From: Fibrobacter succinogenes
GTDB lineage: Bacteria > Fibrobacterota > Fibrobacteria > Fibrobacterales > Fibrobacteraceae
Reading direction: 5' to 3'
DNA length: 64,000 nucleotides
NCBI GenBank assembly: GCA_902762305.1
Contig: CACWNW010000007.1
Coordinates: 62,001 to 126,000 of the forward strand
Shown: positions 25,000 to 34,203 of the stretch, piece by piece
How the letters are laid out: the number at the start of each line of letters is the position of its first letter
Numbering within the stretch: the stretch's first letter is position 1
Made by a program: the position numbers and the translations under genes
The notes under the pieces: generated by a model
Seen by the model: the letters and a program-made list of their open reading frames with translations, nothing else
What the model was told of the DNA's origin: nothing
Database searches by the model: none

Positions 25000-27900
25000 C
25001 TACTCTACGATTACGTTCGGTTGAATATTAAGCGATTTTCCAATCAAATAGCCGTACACATGCACACCTGTAGAAACAGACATGTTCGCCTCGGGAGCAA
25101 CAAGCACAGCATGCATTTCAACGTTCGTCTCGAGAGAAACGTTTCCTGAAACATAGACAAACAGGTCTCCGCTTCTACCCTCATACAACATTCGGCCTCC
25201 GTTCCCGATACGCAAGTTGCCTCCGACCCAAATCCTTGATCCCGGTTCAAACACCATCTGAACCCGGGAATCCGTATAGAAATCTCGGAAATAGTAATCT
25301 CCGGCAGCAAAATTGACCGTCGTATTCGTCCGTGCGGTAAAGTTTCCATAGCTTCCGCTCATCAGGTAGCGGGTTTGCGGCTGTTCCACGAGTACATCCG
25401 CATTACCCGGGACCATGGAGAAAGTCGGAATAGGCTGCACAGAGACGGATTGCAGATGTGTCACGATTCCATACTGGGCACCATTCTGAGCATCAAAACT
25501 TATTCCGTAATAGACATCCGCAACATTGCTGTTATTACGGAGCGTAACGTTCCCTCCCGAATAGACATCGCCTTCCACGAGGGCAGAAGCGCCTACGTCG
25601 ATACTACCACCAGCTTGAGCAGAGCCTCTTATTACAACGTTATCCGCAACAATCATTTGCCCTGATGCAAATACATGGGATGTTGTCAGGTTCCTTATTT
25701 CGTCAGGCACGTTTCCAGACAAATCCTCATTCAATACCGACGACGAACTTCCACCATCGCCGCCTCCACCATCAGACGAAGAGCTTCCATCACCGGGACC
25801 GCTGCTCGATGATGAGCCGCTTTCATCCGGTCCGCTACTAGACGAAGAGCTATTTTCTTCAGGTCCGCTGCTAGACGAAGAACTTTCATCTTCCGACCCA
25901 CTGCCAGACGAAGAAGACACATACCACGGATAGTCTTCAGGATTATCGGAGGGTTTCTCTACATTGTTTATAACGACGGGTATTTCGTCCCCACTTATTT
26001 CGTTCCAGAATATGCCCAACATCGGCAATTTGTCTACAGGCAATTCAACCGTCGAAGAAACCTGGAACTTTCGGCCATCATTCAGAATCAGTTCCCACCC
26101 CGCTTCAAAATGGAAATCCACCAAAACAGTACCGTTTTCCGTAGTCGCATTCGGAGAAATATCGACAACGACTTCTCCATTCAAGCCTAACTTCACGGCC
26201 GAAGTCGTCATATAATCGACTGTATAGAAATTCGGCGTTGGCTTGAAATACCGATACAAATCAAAACGATACGACAGCGTTTTCCCGTTATGGCCAACAA
26301 GACGAAGTTCAAGCTTGTTCAGTCCCTTCTCCAGAGGGATATATACCGAATTGGCAAAATTCGTAATCGTACTCAAATACTTCTTATTCCGGATAATCTG
26401 CATCTCCTTAATCTGGCTAGCATCTCTCGGAGTCACCTTGAACACGAAGTTATCAACCTCGCCAAGATTCGCCACATAATGCAGGATATATTGCCTGAAG
26501 GAACAAGTCTTGTTGAAGTCCGCATCGGAAGTTTCAAATTTATCCAACGACAAATCCGTGGCATTTTTACTATTGTAATGCATGGCGACAACATTACCGA
26601 CTCTGCCGGCATTCTCAATGGAATTTGCTGCAGTGAAAACGACAAACGGATTGCCCAAATCGTTAACACCAAGATCAGCACTTCCCTTTACTTTCTCCGG
26701 ATACGCGAATCCCGGATTTCCGACAGAAAGCCAACGATTATCCCGATACGAAACAACAGTCACACCATCGTTATTGTCTGCATTTCTAAACATGAGATAA
26801 GGGATGTCATTTCTCACAACAAAGTCAAAGTCATCGTTTTCATCCAGATATGCGACGCGGCTCTGTTCCTCTGCAAGAGTTTTCGCCATATATGTAGCCG
26901 TTATGGATTTATCCATCAAAGGTTTCCACTCCAGATACTTGGTATAAGATTGCCCATTGACGACAACATTTGTCTTCAGTGTACCCTTGAAGACTGACAA
27001 TGCATGAGTCGGATTCTGCAGAGAGCCAGTATGGCCATCCGACAAAGGAAGTTCATAAAGAACCCCAAGATAGAGATGACCATTAGAATAGGCCATTTTG
27101 ATTTTCTTCGCCCCTTCCACAGCATCGATTGGGCTATCACTCCAAGACAGGATATCCCCATGGAAAAGCGGAGCCCCATTCATTTGGCTAGCGCCTGCCC
27201 AGATATTTTCCCAGCTTCCATTTGCTTCGGGCGGCTCATACAGACGCTTTACATATACGAAAGGCACATCATGATAGCATTCTTCGCCATCATTAGAATC
27301 TTTTGCATTACACCAGTCAAAATACTTTGAGGTTGATACATAGGCCACATACAGTTTACCTTCTGGCCCGACAACAACATCAGACGAAATCACTTCCTTT
27401 TCATTGACAACACCCGGTAGATGCGCTTTAATCTGCCCCGTATAGAAGTTTATCATCCTTGCTTCTTTGTCGACCTCAGCCTTGTTATAATCAAATATGG
27501 GTGAATAGCCAAGATATTCAAAACTACCCAGAGCATCATTCCATCTCATGACGAACAACGAGCCATCGAATTCATAGACATATTTCTGATCAGTCGGATT
27601 TTCGGGATTGGACTCTAAGACGAGTTTATCAGTCTTATTGAAAAGTAGCACCGGTTTCCCAGAAGCATTTTCCGCCACCTTCAGCCCATCAGCCCTGAAC
27701 AATTTATCCGATATATCAAGTTCATTCACACCACTCTTGGATACCTTGATAACCCTGGGGAATTCAGACGAGATTCCATCCCTATGGGGAACATAAGCCA
27801 AATAGTTATTGTTTTTAATGGTCGAAAGCACAAAACTTGACGCAAAATCAGAAACAAGAGTACTCTTTCCCGACCATTTATTCCCATCAAACTCTACAAA

Positions 27901-30900
27901 TTCCATTTTTCCTTGATTGTTCTTGTAAATGACAAAGGAGGAATCATACTCGTTGACGAAACTCGGAGACGAGCCCTTGGCAAAACCATCATAAGCTCCG
28001 TACTCGACCCAATCAAATTCCCTCTTATTCAAAGTAAACGTGTATATTCCTACTGAATCTGGGGTCACGTCCACTTCCAGAATCCACGTTTTCTTATCTG
28101 GAGTAAAGGAAAAACTCGGATTACAAAGAGGCCCACATGACGATTCCCATTTGCCAGGATTCTCGCCCTGGGCATACAGCCTGTACTTCTTACCATCACG
28201 AGCCCCAACAGTCAAGAGATCGACATAGACTCTGCTTTGGGCAAGCGTATACGTCGCTTTCCTGTCGCCATTTGCTGCGGGCAACTTTTGTGCATCCCCG
28301 TTCAACAGCAACGAAGAAAGCTGATCAGAACCGTTCGGGAACTCGGAACAATTGCCGTCAACAAACGTAGTTTTCGAAGAAAGATAGACATCCCCATCCG
28401 CTGTTTCAGAATAAGATTCCGTTTCCCTTCCAAGATTGTCAAATCCCACATAAGAAGCGACTCCTCGCGTATCGACCGTGGCCTCGACCTTATTCCATTT
28501 CCAGTCCCAGAAACTTGCCATCGACGTAGATTTCGACGGTAATACTCGGATATCCTGAAGTGGAACAAAAGTCGAGACATTTTGCACAGACAGAGCGACA
28601 GTCGTTAATCCCGACAACCGTCCCTTCCACTCAATTCGGGTCCATCTTCCGACGCTATCCATCGGCAGCGAAGATGGGCGAGTCTCCCACGATTTCACCG
28701 TATTGCCATTCACGCGTAACGACAGCGTCCCATTCACGGAGCGGTACTGCATCCATGCGGAGAAGGTGTATTCATCATTCCTTGCTTCGGGAATGGTTCC
28801 AATCAGCGATTTATTCGGCGTGAGTTTTATAAACCTCTTAGAAAAGCGGCCAAAATTCATATAGTCCGTACGACCAAGACGGACTGCATCCTTTGCCGAC
28901 CCCTGCAAGATGGTCGCATCGTACTCGCAGTTTTCCCAGTTGGCCACATTGCAGGACTCACCTGAAAGCATCAGGCCTTCCTTGATACCACAATTCGCCG
29001 CACTACCCAACATTTTACCAAGCTCAGAATTCTCGTAGAACGACGAGAGTTTCATACCTTTCGGCCCCTCAATGGATTCTACAACACGCTTATTGGCATA
29101 TTCCGAATTGAACGACAGGCGTTCCCAGAATGGATTCTGCTGCGATTTCAGGGCTATGTTCTGGATTTGCGTTTTCAGGCCCCTTTCACCAATACTAATC
29201 GACTCAGAATATTTCCAGGTCGATGTTACAGTCCACTGGTTGTCAACTTGAGAGTGTCCATTTGCACTTGCCATTGCCACAACGCCATTCGTACAATCCC
29301 CGATGCAGGAATACGACCCGGCAAGTACGTTCAAACGATTCTGCTCCTTAAGCTTGTTGGCAATGGCCTCCTCGCTACTGGATAAACCAGTCAAGTCGGC
29401 AACAAACACGTATTTTTCGACTGTACTCTTCAGCCCTGTCTTCCGTATCCTTTGTTTCAGCAGGCCATTGTTCTCGGAATACGTGTTTTTGACAACAGTC
29501 TTCAAACCACGGGCGATTTCCACTTTTGCTGTTTCCTGATCCACATACAACGGTAATGGCCAGCCATGGCGCTTTCGGGCATAATAGGTTTGGGTTTGCG
29601 AAATTATGCTACCATCATGTTGCGATCGCTGCACTTCCTTGCAGACCGCACCAACAGCGACTCTTTCTCCATCCTCCGTCAAATCGCAGAGGTGCCTTTC
29701 CACAATTCCATTCTTGTTCGGGAGTTCGACCTTCATGACCTCCATCAACGGCGTGTTGGTCGCCTCGTCGAATGCATAACCATTTTCTGCATTCTCCTTA
29801 GGCAAGAACGAATAACGGTACTCGATTGTCTTGTCGGCGACAGGTTCAAGAATTTTCTTCGAAGAGACAAGATAAGCTCCTGTAGCATGCAAAAACGAAT
29901 CGTTCACCTTGTATAAAATCCGAGTTTTTCCATTCGCAGATGCGGCCAACATGTTGCCGCCTAGAGAATGGATATCCTCTTCGTCATATTTATCTGGATC
30001 CAGAATTTCTTTCAAGTTTTCCGTTTTCCATTCGGTTCCATTCCATACCCAGGCAAGCCTAGACTTATTCTTCTCAAAGAACCAGTCCTTCCCTACGACC
30101 ATTTTTTTTTCATATTCTGCGAATTGATCGCCTAAGAACTCGTAGTCTATCGACTGCCAGGAATTTATGTTCTTATGGTAATAAAGTTTTACACGCTTGT
30201 TTTCCTGGACAGTCTTATACCATTTTTCCCTGTACGAACGTGTCGTCACAAAAAAGTCCTCGGTCCCCAATCCCTTCCAATAGAACTTGCCCGAGATTCT
30301 ATAATCGAAAAGTTTGTCATCAACAGCACCCGCGTCCCATTCATAACCATTGAAAGAGAATACACGAAGTTGGCGTTTATCGTTATAGCGGATGGCAAAG
30401 TAATCGCTGGCATACACCTCGGCATTCGCCGTTCTCGAATTGTTGAATTCGTACCTTATCTGTTTCGTCCAGTTATGACCATTCCAGTTTCTGATTATGG
30501 TACGAGATTTATCCCACCAATAATACCCCTCACCGACATCCGCAAGGAACGGACCATTCATATATATAGAATTCTCGCTATCAACTTTGGAATGCGTATC
30601 CCCATCACTCACTATCAGGGAATCTTTTCTGAATGTATAGACCCTAAACTTCAGGCAATCCCCCGAGCAAGCTGTGCCGCCATACTGGTATTGAACCAGA
30701 ATATGGTTCTTTAGCGGTACTATTTTATAATTTTCACCCTTATCGTCGTCTACGTCTGTCAGCCTCTCAATTTTTGGAGAACCTCCCCACTTCGTCCAAA
30801 ATATATTCATGTCGAGGAATCCGTCATTTCCACCAGCGCCATCTTCATCATCCAGCCTATAGCACAAAGCATAGTCAGGGCCGGCCAAGACCTCTTCTTC

Positions 30901-32613
30901 CTTATAGTCGCTAAAATCAAAAGGCGAATCAAATTTCGAAGTTTCGTAATTCTGCGACGTCATTCTCTGCCATTTTTTGCCATTCCATTCGAATATATAG
31001 GCAACACTTCCCTCCTTTACTGCCATAAACCATCCGGCATCACCAAAATCAACCCTGTCTGCAGCAGGTATAGGGTTATGAGTATCATCCTCGAATTCCG
31101 TCGGCACCCACCGGCCCAAAATTCTCGTATAAATTTTCAAAAAGTCGTCCTTCTTGCCGACAAGATAAGTCGTCCCGTTTTCCAATGTGCCAACACCATA
31201 GACCGAATCAAGAGGTAATTCCTCCATATGTCCGTTGCCCAAGGATTCATAGACGTAGATATACTCAACCCACCCACAATCTTTTCCCTTGACCATATAA
31301 AGCGCACCCAGAGGGTATGCGACAGATTTCGTATTCTTGATTTTAGCCTTTTCCACATCTGTATAATAGGCGTATTCCTCGAAATCGACTTCGATTCCGT
31401 CCTTATTATAGAACCGGATTGCCGAAAGCAACCTCTTCACAAAGGACGTCCCTTCCTGTAATGCAGAATAGCAAAAATCGACTTTTCCCAGATATTCACC
31501 ATTCACCTGCTCACTTGGGCCATACGTTTCGATACTCGAAAGGTACTTTCGTTCGAACCGTTCCCTGTACGTGTCGGAACCGGGATCCATGAGATCTTCG
31601 TTTACACCATCGTCATCCAGATACTCGTTCAGGAACTTGTCCTTCCCCTTTTCCCCATAGGTCAACTCTATCCGCGCATTGTTGGACGATCGAATTGTTT
31701 TCAGATACGTCTCCTTGGTATAGCCAACATTAGGATTCCAAAGCGTTTTTTTATCATCAAACTCCCAATAGAATACTCCATACAGCCTTTCGGTAATCCG
31801 TTCGTACGAATACTCAAGGGTACTTCCGTCCAACGCCGTTTCACTGGACAAATTCCAGGCAACAGGATAATAAGAGGGCTCGCCGCCATACGCATCCTCC
31901 ATCAGGCCATATGCGGATTTTCGCGTTCCCTTTTCATCCTTATAATTCAGCCAGATCAAGTCATATTCGGTAGCTTTTGCAACAGCACTCGGCCCTGTCA
32001 GGGAATTCGTTTCCTGGATATCTCCATAGACGTGGACAATTCCTTCCGCATCCGTAATTTTCCAGCCCTTAACATAATGCCATTGAACCGTATCGATATC
32101 GGGAAACATTGTATGCCCTAGAATACGTTCGACCTTCCAGAACGGGTTTCCTTCTATCCGCCATTTTTCACCTTGCACAGTCCGATTATAATTAAAATGC
32201 CTTTCCCAGGCGTTCTCGTCAAAAATTCTATATCGGGAACCGTCAGCTGTAATCAAAAAATAAACATCATCGTCTAAAAAGGAATTATTCTTGCAATCAC
32301 ACACAATTTTAGCCCGACCCATAGACCACCCCAAGCCGACAATGCCGCCTTTCACCTCGTCGTTGGACCGGGTCGCTTCCCTAAAAATATTTCCCGAATA
32401 CTTCAGCGAAAGACTCGTGCTTAACTGCCCCACCGAAATCGACGCGACATCTTTCTGCAGAGCGACCGTACCCGACAGCGGGTTAACACCACCTTCGGGA
32501 GACATGTATTTATTAAAAGCACTGGAATTTTCGCCATTTCCCGCAGCAGCAAAAGTAAGACACGTCAGCAGAGCGCAGACTACATAAATATTTTTTAACA
32601 AATTTATACCCAT
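25000..32613 (-). CDS. Giant exported SpvB/TcB-like protein with Ser-rich linker and beta-solenoid tail
   Basis: This 2537-residue protein has a signal peptide (VVCALLTCLTFAAAGNG). The N-terminus resembles the SpvB/TcB opening: GGVNPLSGTVALQKDV and GIVGLGWSMG near residue 95. Many W-rich repeats follow (FEWNGKKWQRM, NWNGHNWTKQ, VWNGTEWKTE), propeller-like. A carbohydrate-module-like segment and a YD-like stretch lie near residues 1350-1450. Residues ~2233-2291 are a Ser/Gly/Glu linker with repeated SSSSSSGP. The last ~245 residues are a Gly/Asn-rich beta-solenoid or adhesin-like domain. Together with the next gene it looks like a split TcB-TcC shell. The function is inferred only from this architecture. 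Confidence 0.65.
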   Translation of the reverse strand: MGINLLKNIYVVCALLTCLTFAAAGNGENSSAFNKYMSPEGGVNPLSGTVALQKDVASISVGQLSTSLSLKYSGNIFREATRSNDEVKGGIVGLGWSMGRAKIVCDCKNNSFLDDDVYFLITADGSRYRIFDENAWERHFNYNRTVQGEKWRIEGNPFWKVERILGHTMFPDIDTVQWHYVKGWKITDAEGIVHVYGDIQETNSLTGPSAVAKATEYDLIWLNYKDEKGTRKSAYGLMEDAYGGEPSYYPVAWNLSSETALDGSTLEYSYERITERLYGVFYWEFDDKKTLWNPNVGYTKETYLKTIRSSNNARIELTYGEKGKDKFLNEYLDDDGVNEDLMDPGSDTYRERFERKYLSSIETYGPSEQVNGEYLGKVDFCYSALQEGTSFVKRLLSAIRFYNKDGIEVDFEEYAYYTDVEKAKIKNTKSVAYPLGALYMVKGKDCGWVEYIYVYESLGNGHMEELPLDSVYGVGTLENGTTYLVGKKDDFLKIYTRILGRWVPTEFEDDTHNPIPAADRVDFGDAGWFMAVKEGSVAYIFEWNGKKWQRMTSQNYETSKFDSPFDFSDYKEEEVLAGPDYALCYRLDDEDGAGGNDGFLDMNIFWTKWGGSPKIERLTDVDDDKGENYKIVPLKNHILVQYQYGGTACSGDCLKFRVYTFRKDSLIVSDGDTHSKVDSENSIYMNGPFLADVGEGYYWWDKSRTIIRNWNGHNWTKQIRYEFNNSRTANAEVYASDYFAIRYNDKRQLRVFSFNGYEWDAGAVDDKLFDYRISGKFYWKGLGTEDFFVTTRSYREKWYKTVQENKRVKLYYHKNINSWQSIDYEFLGDQFAEYEKKMVVGKDWFFEKNKSRLAWVWNGTEWKTENLKEILDPDKYDEEDIHSLGGNMLAASANGKTRILYKVNDSFLHATGAYLVSSKKILEPVADKTIEYRYSFLPKENAENGYAFDEATNTPLMEVMKVELPNKNGIVERHLCDLTEDGERVAVGAVCKEVQRSQHDGSIISQTQTYYARKRHGWPLPLYVDQETAKVEIARGLKTVVKNTYSENNGLLKQRIRKTGLKSTVEKYVFVADLTGLSSSEEAIANKLKEQNRLNVLAGSYSCIGDCTNGVVAMASANGHSQVDNQWTVTSTWKYSESISIGERGLKTQIQNIALKSQQNPFWERLSFNSEYANKRVVESIEGPKGMKLSSFYENSELGKMLGSAANCGIKEGLMLSGESCNVANWENCEYDATILQGSAKDAVRLGRTDYMNFGRFSKRFIKLTPNKSLIGTIPEARNDEYTFSAWMQYRSVNGTLSLRVNGNTVKSWETRPSSLPMDSVGRWTRIEWKGRLSGLTTVALSVQNVSTFVPLQDIRVLPSKSTSMASFWDWKWNKVEATVDTRGVASYVGFDNLGRETESYSETADGDVYLSSKTTFVDGNCSEFPNGSDQLSSLLLNGDAQKLPAANGDRKATYTLAQSRVYVDLLTVGARDGKKYRLYAQGENPGKWESSCGPLCNPSFSFTPDKKTWILEVDVTPDSVGIYTFTLNKREFDWVEYGAYDGFAKGSSPSFVNEYDSSFVIYKNNQGKMEFVEFDGNKWSGKSTLVSDFASSFVLSTIKNNNYLAYVPHRDGISSEFPRVIKVSKSGVNELDISDKLFRADGLKVAENASGKPVLLFNKTDKLVLESNPENPTDQKYVYEFDGSLFVMRWNDALGSFEYLGYSPIFDYNKAEVDKEARMINFYTGQIKAHLPGVVNEKEVISSDVVVGPEGKLYVAYVSTSKYFDWCNAKDSNDGEECYHDVPFVYVKRLYEPPEANGSWENIWAGASQMNGAPLFHGDILSWSDSPIDAVEGAKKIKMAYSNGHLYLGVLYELPLSDGHTGSLQNPTHALSVFKGTLKTNVVVNGQSYTKYLEWKPLMDKSITATYMAKTLAEEQSRVAYLDENDDFDFVVRNDIPYLMFRNADNNDGVTVVSYRDNRWLSVGNPGFAYPEKVKGSADLGVNDLGNPFVVFTAANSIENAGRVGNVVAMHYNSKNATDLSLDKFETSDADFNKTCSFRQYILHYVANLGEVDNFVFKVTPRDASQIKEMQIIRNKKYLSTITNFANSVYIPLEKGLNKLELRLVGHNGKTLSYRFDLYRYFKPTPNFYTVDYMTTSAVKLGLNGEVVVDISPNATTENGTVLVDFHFEAGWELILNDGRKFQVSSTVELPVDKLPMLGIFWNEISGDEIPVVINNVEKPSDNPEDYPWYVSSSSGSGSEDESSSSSSGPEENSSSSSSGPDESGSSSSSGPGDGSSSSDGGGGDGGSSSSVLNEDLSGNVPDEIRNLTTSHVFASGQMIVADNVVIRGSAQAGGSIDVGASALVEGDVYSGGNVTLRNNSNVADVYYGISFDAQNGAQYGIVTHLQSVSVQPIPTFSMVPGNADVLVEQPQTRYLMSGSYGNFTARTNTTVNFAAGDYYFRDFYTDSRVQMVFEPGSRIWVGGNLRIGNGGRMLYEGRSGDLFVYVSGNVSLETNVEMHAVLVAPEANMSVSTGVHVYGYLIGKSLNIQPNVIVE
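25740..25915. repeat. Repeats encoding the Ser-rich linker
   Basis: Imperfect copies of a unit read as GPEENSSSSSS / GPDESGSSSSS on the minus strand. Such runs recombine easily, so linker length may differ between strains. Confidence 0.75.
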
Positions 32614-32792
32614 CCGTTTAATTTGGTCAAAACAAATTAGTTTAAATCTTTTTTATTTTGTAGATAACCAAAACACTATTTGAACATGTTTTTTTTTGCT
32701 ATGTTTTTTTATTTTTCATTCTAATTTTAATATCGCGGATGAAATATTCCCGTCCTTTTTTTACATTTATGAAAAAACACAAAGGACTCCCT

Positions 32793-33698
32793 ATGAAAAA
32801 AGGCATCTTTCTCGGCCATCTCGCTTTAATTTGTGCGTTCACGGCGTGCGGTGGCGATTCGCCATCAGAGCCTTTACAAAAAGACGATTCATCCGCATCG
32901 GAATCAAGTTCTTCTTTCGAGAGTCCTCTTTCACAGACGGAAATTTTGAGTAGCAGCGAAATCGCCGCCGGCAGCAGCTCGTCCCAAGGTCTGGCCCCAA
33001 GCAGCGGAAATACACCAAACATTTCCAGTAGCCTTTCTGCAGAGGGCACGTCTAGCAGCGCATTATCTACTGAGAAATCCAGCAATTCGAGCGGGTACCC
33101 TTCCAACTACAACCCGGAAACAGGCATCCTGACCGACGAACGCGATGGAGAAGTCTACAGGACGGCCAAAATCGGAGACCAGATTTGGATGGCTCAGAAT
33201 TTGCGTTACATAATGACTGAACCTCCAAGCGGATGCGACAACCCAGATAAACCCGATTATCCTGATTCCATAATGCAGATTTTCGGTCAAAAGTACTCAT
33301 GGACTAGGACCATGAATATCGATTGCAAGTATTCGTTCAGATCAACTTTTAACGAAACAGACTCCCTGTTCCATCTACCCCATCAAGGAATCTGTCCAAA
33401 AGGGTGGCACATTCCCACATCCGATGAATGGCAGACGCTTTTCAACAACGCATCGGTAGCACAGCTGACCCATCCTGAGTGGAGACACTACAAAATCAAG
33501 AGTACAGACGACTACGGGATGTCTCTCGGGTTGCTTTATGAAGAAGAAACTTTCGTATATGCACGCTATGTAATGACAAATGAGCGTTCTGATAGCGATA
33601 ACTATAGCATCAGCTTTGTCGACGAAATTGATCCTATCAGATTAAATATTGAGGCAAAAACCACAAATTCCATGTATCTCCGCTGTTTGATGGACTAA
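32793..33698 (+). CDS. FISUMP-domain lipoprotein
   Basis: ATG 32793 is chosen because it has AAGGAC eight nt upstream and gives a clean lipoprotein signal (LALICAFTACGGDS). Residues ~25-105 are a Ser-rich linker (SSASESSSSF and similar). The C-terminal ~195 residues are a FISUMP domain: YRTAKIGDQIWMAQNLRYIM, ICPKGWHIPTSDEWQTLFNN and SMYLRCLMD. The protein is simpler than the FISUMP protein at 13136-15097 and has no TIGR02147 neighbour. It is divergent from the RHS locus, with about 180 bp of very A+T-rich DNA between the two. Confidence 0.85.
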   Translation: MKKGIFLGHLALICAFTACGGDSPSEPLQKDDSSASESSSSFESPLSQTEILSSSEIAAGSSSSQGLAPSSGNTPNISSSLSAEGTSSSALSTEKSSNSSGYPSNYNPETGILTDERDGEVYRTAKIGDQIWMAQNLRYIMTEPPSGCDNPDKPDYPDSIMQIFGQKYSWTRTMNIDCKYSFRSTFNETDSLFHLPHQGICPKGWHIPTSDEWQTLFNNASVAQLTHPEWRHYKIKSTDDYGMSLGLLYEEETFVYARYVMTNERSDSDNYSISFVDEIDPIRLNIEAKTTNSMYLRCLMD

Positions 33699-33732
33699 CC
33701 ATTTTTACCGACAGGCGGTTCTCAGTTCATAC

Positions 33733-33765
33733 GAAAACACCCCCGGCAAAACCGGAGGTTTTTTT
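33733..33765 (+). terminator. Rho-independent terminator after the FISUMP gene
   Basis: AAAACACCCCCGG CAAAA CCGGAGGTTTTTTT is a G+C-rich stem with a run of T on the plus strand. Confidence 0.8.
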
Positions 33766-33776
33766 CAAAGTCTGAG

Positions 33777-33812
33777 AAATCTAGATGGCAATCTAGATAA
33801 CAATCTAGATTA
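33777..33812. repeat. Three copies of a 12-bp repeat
   Basis: AATCTAGATGGC, AATCTAGATAAC and AATCTAGATTAC in direct tandem. Each contains the palindrome TCTAGA. They lie in the 3' flank of the Lys/Ala-rich gene. Confidence 0.8.
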
Positions 33813-34115
33813 CTTTTCGGCAGCGAACTTCTTGGAGGCAGCCTTGACCTTCGGGTCGTTCTGCGCATCCTTGATCTTCTGCTTGATGCCGTCCTCGATC
33901 TGCTTCTTGAGCTTGGCGGCGAGGGCGGGGAAACGGTCTTCCAGGGAATCACTGAAAACGGCCGGCTTCTTGGCAGCAGGAGCGGCACCCTTGCGCTTGG
34001 CGTTCAGGGGGCGCTTCTTCTTGGCCGGAGCCTTCTTTTCTTGAGCTTTTTCTTTGGATTTCGGTTCCTGAGGCTTGACTTCTTCGGTGGATTTGACTTC
34101 TGTTTCTTCTGCCAT
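33810..34115 (-). CDS. Lys/Ala-rich small protein
   Basis: The 101-residue protein is highly charged. An acidic start (EETEVKSTEEVKPQE) is followed by a Lys/Ala/Pro stretch (KKAPAKKKRPLNAKRKGAAP), and the C-terminus has helical character (LKKQIEDGIKQKIKDAQNDP). A Shine-Dalgarno-like AAGAGG precedes the ATG. The stretch recalls histone-H1-like or ribosome-associated proteins, but no family can be assigned. It has no signal peptide, so it is probably cytosolic. Confidence 0.6.
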   Translation of the reverse strand: MAEETEVKSTEEVKPQEPKSKEKAQEKKAPAKKKRPLNAKRKGAAPAAKKPAVFSDSLEDRFPALAAKLKKQIEDGIKQKIKDAQNDPKVKAASKKFAAEK

Positions 34116-34203
34116 AATGTACCTCTTGGAAATTTGTCTTTAGACAATTATGTTAATTTGACGGCCCAAAGATAGCATTTTTTGGCGAAATTTGCAAGTG
34201 AGG

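Noticed and set aside
16129-32613. Prophage or integrative element carrying the RHS locus
   Set aside because: No integrase, transposase, phage gene, tRNA target or flanking direct repeat was seen at the edges.
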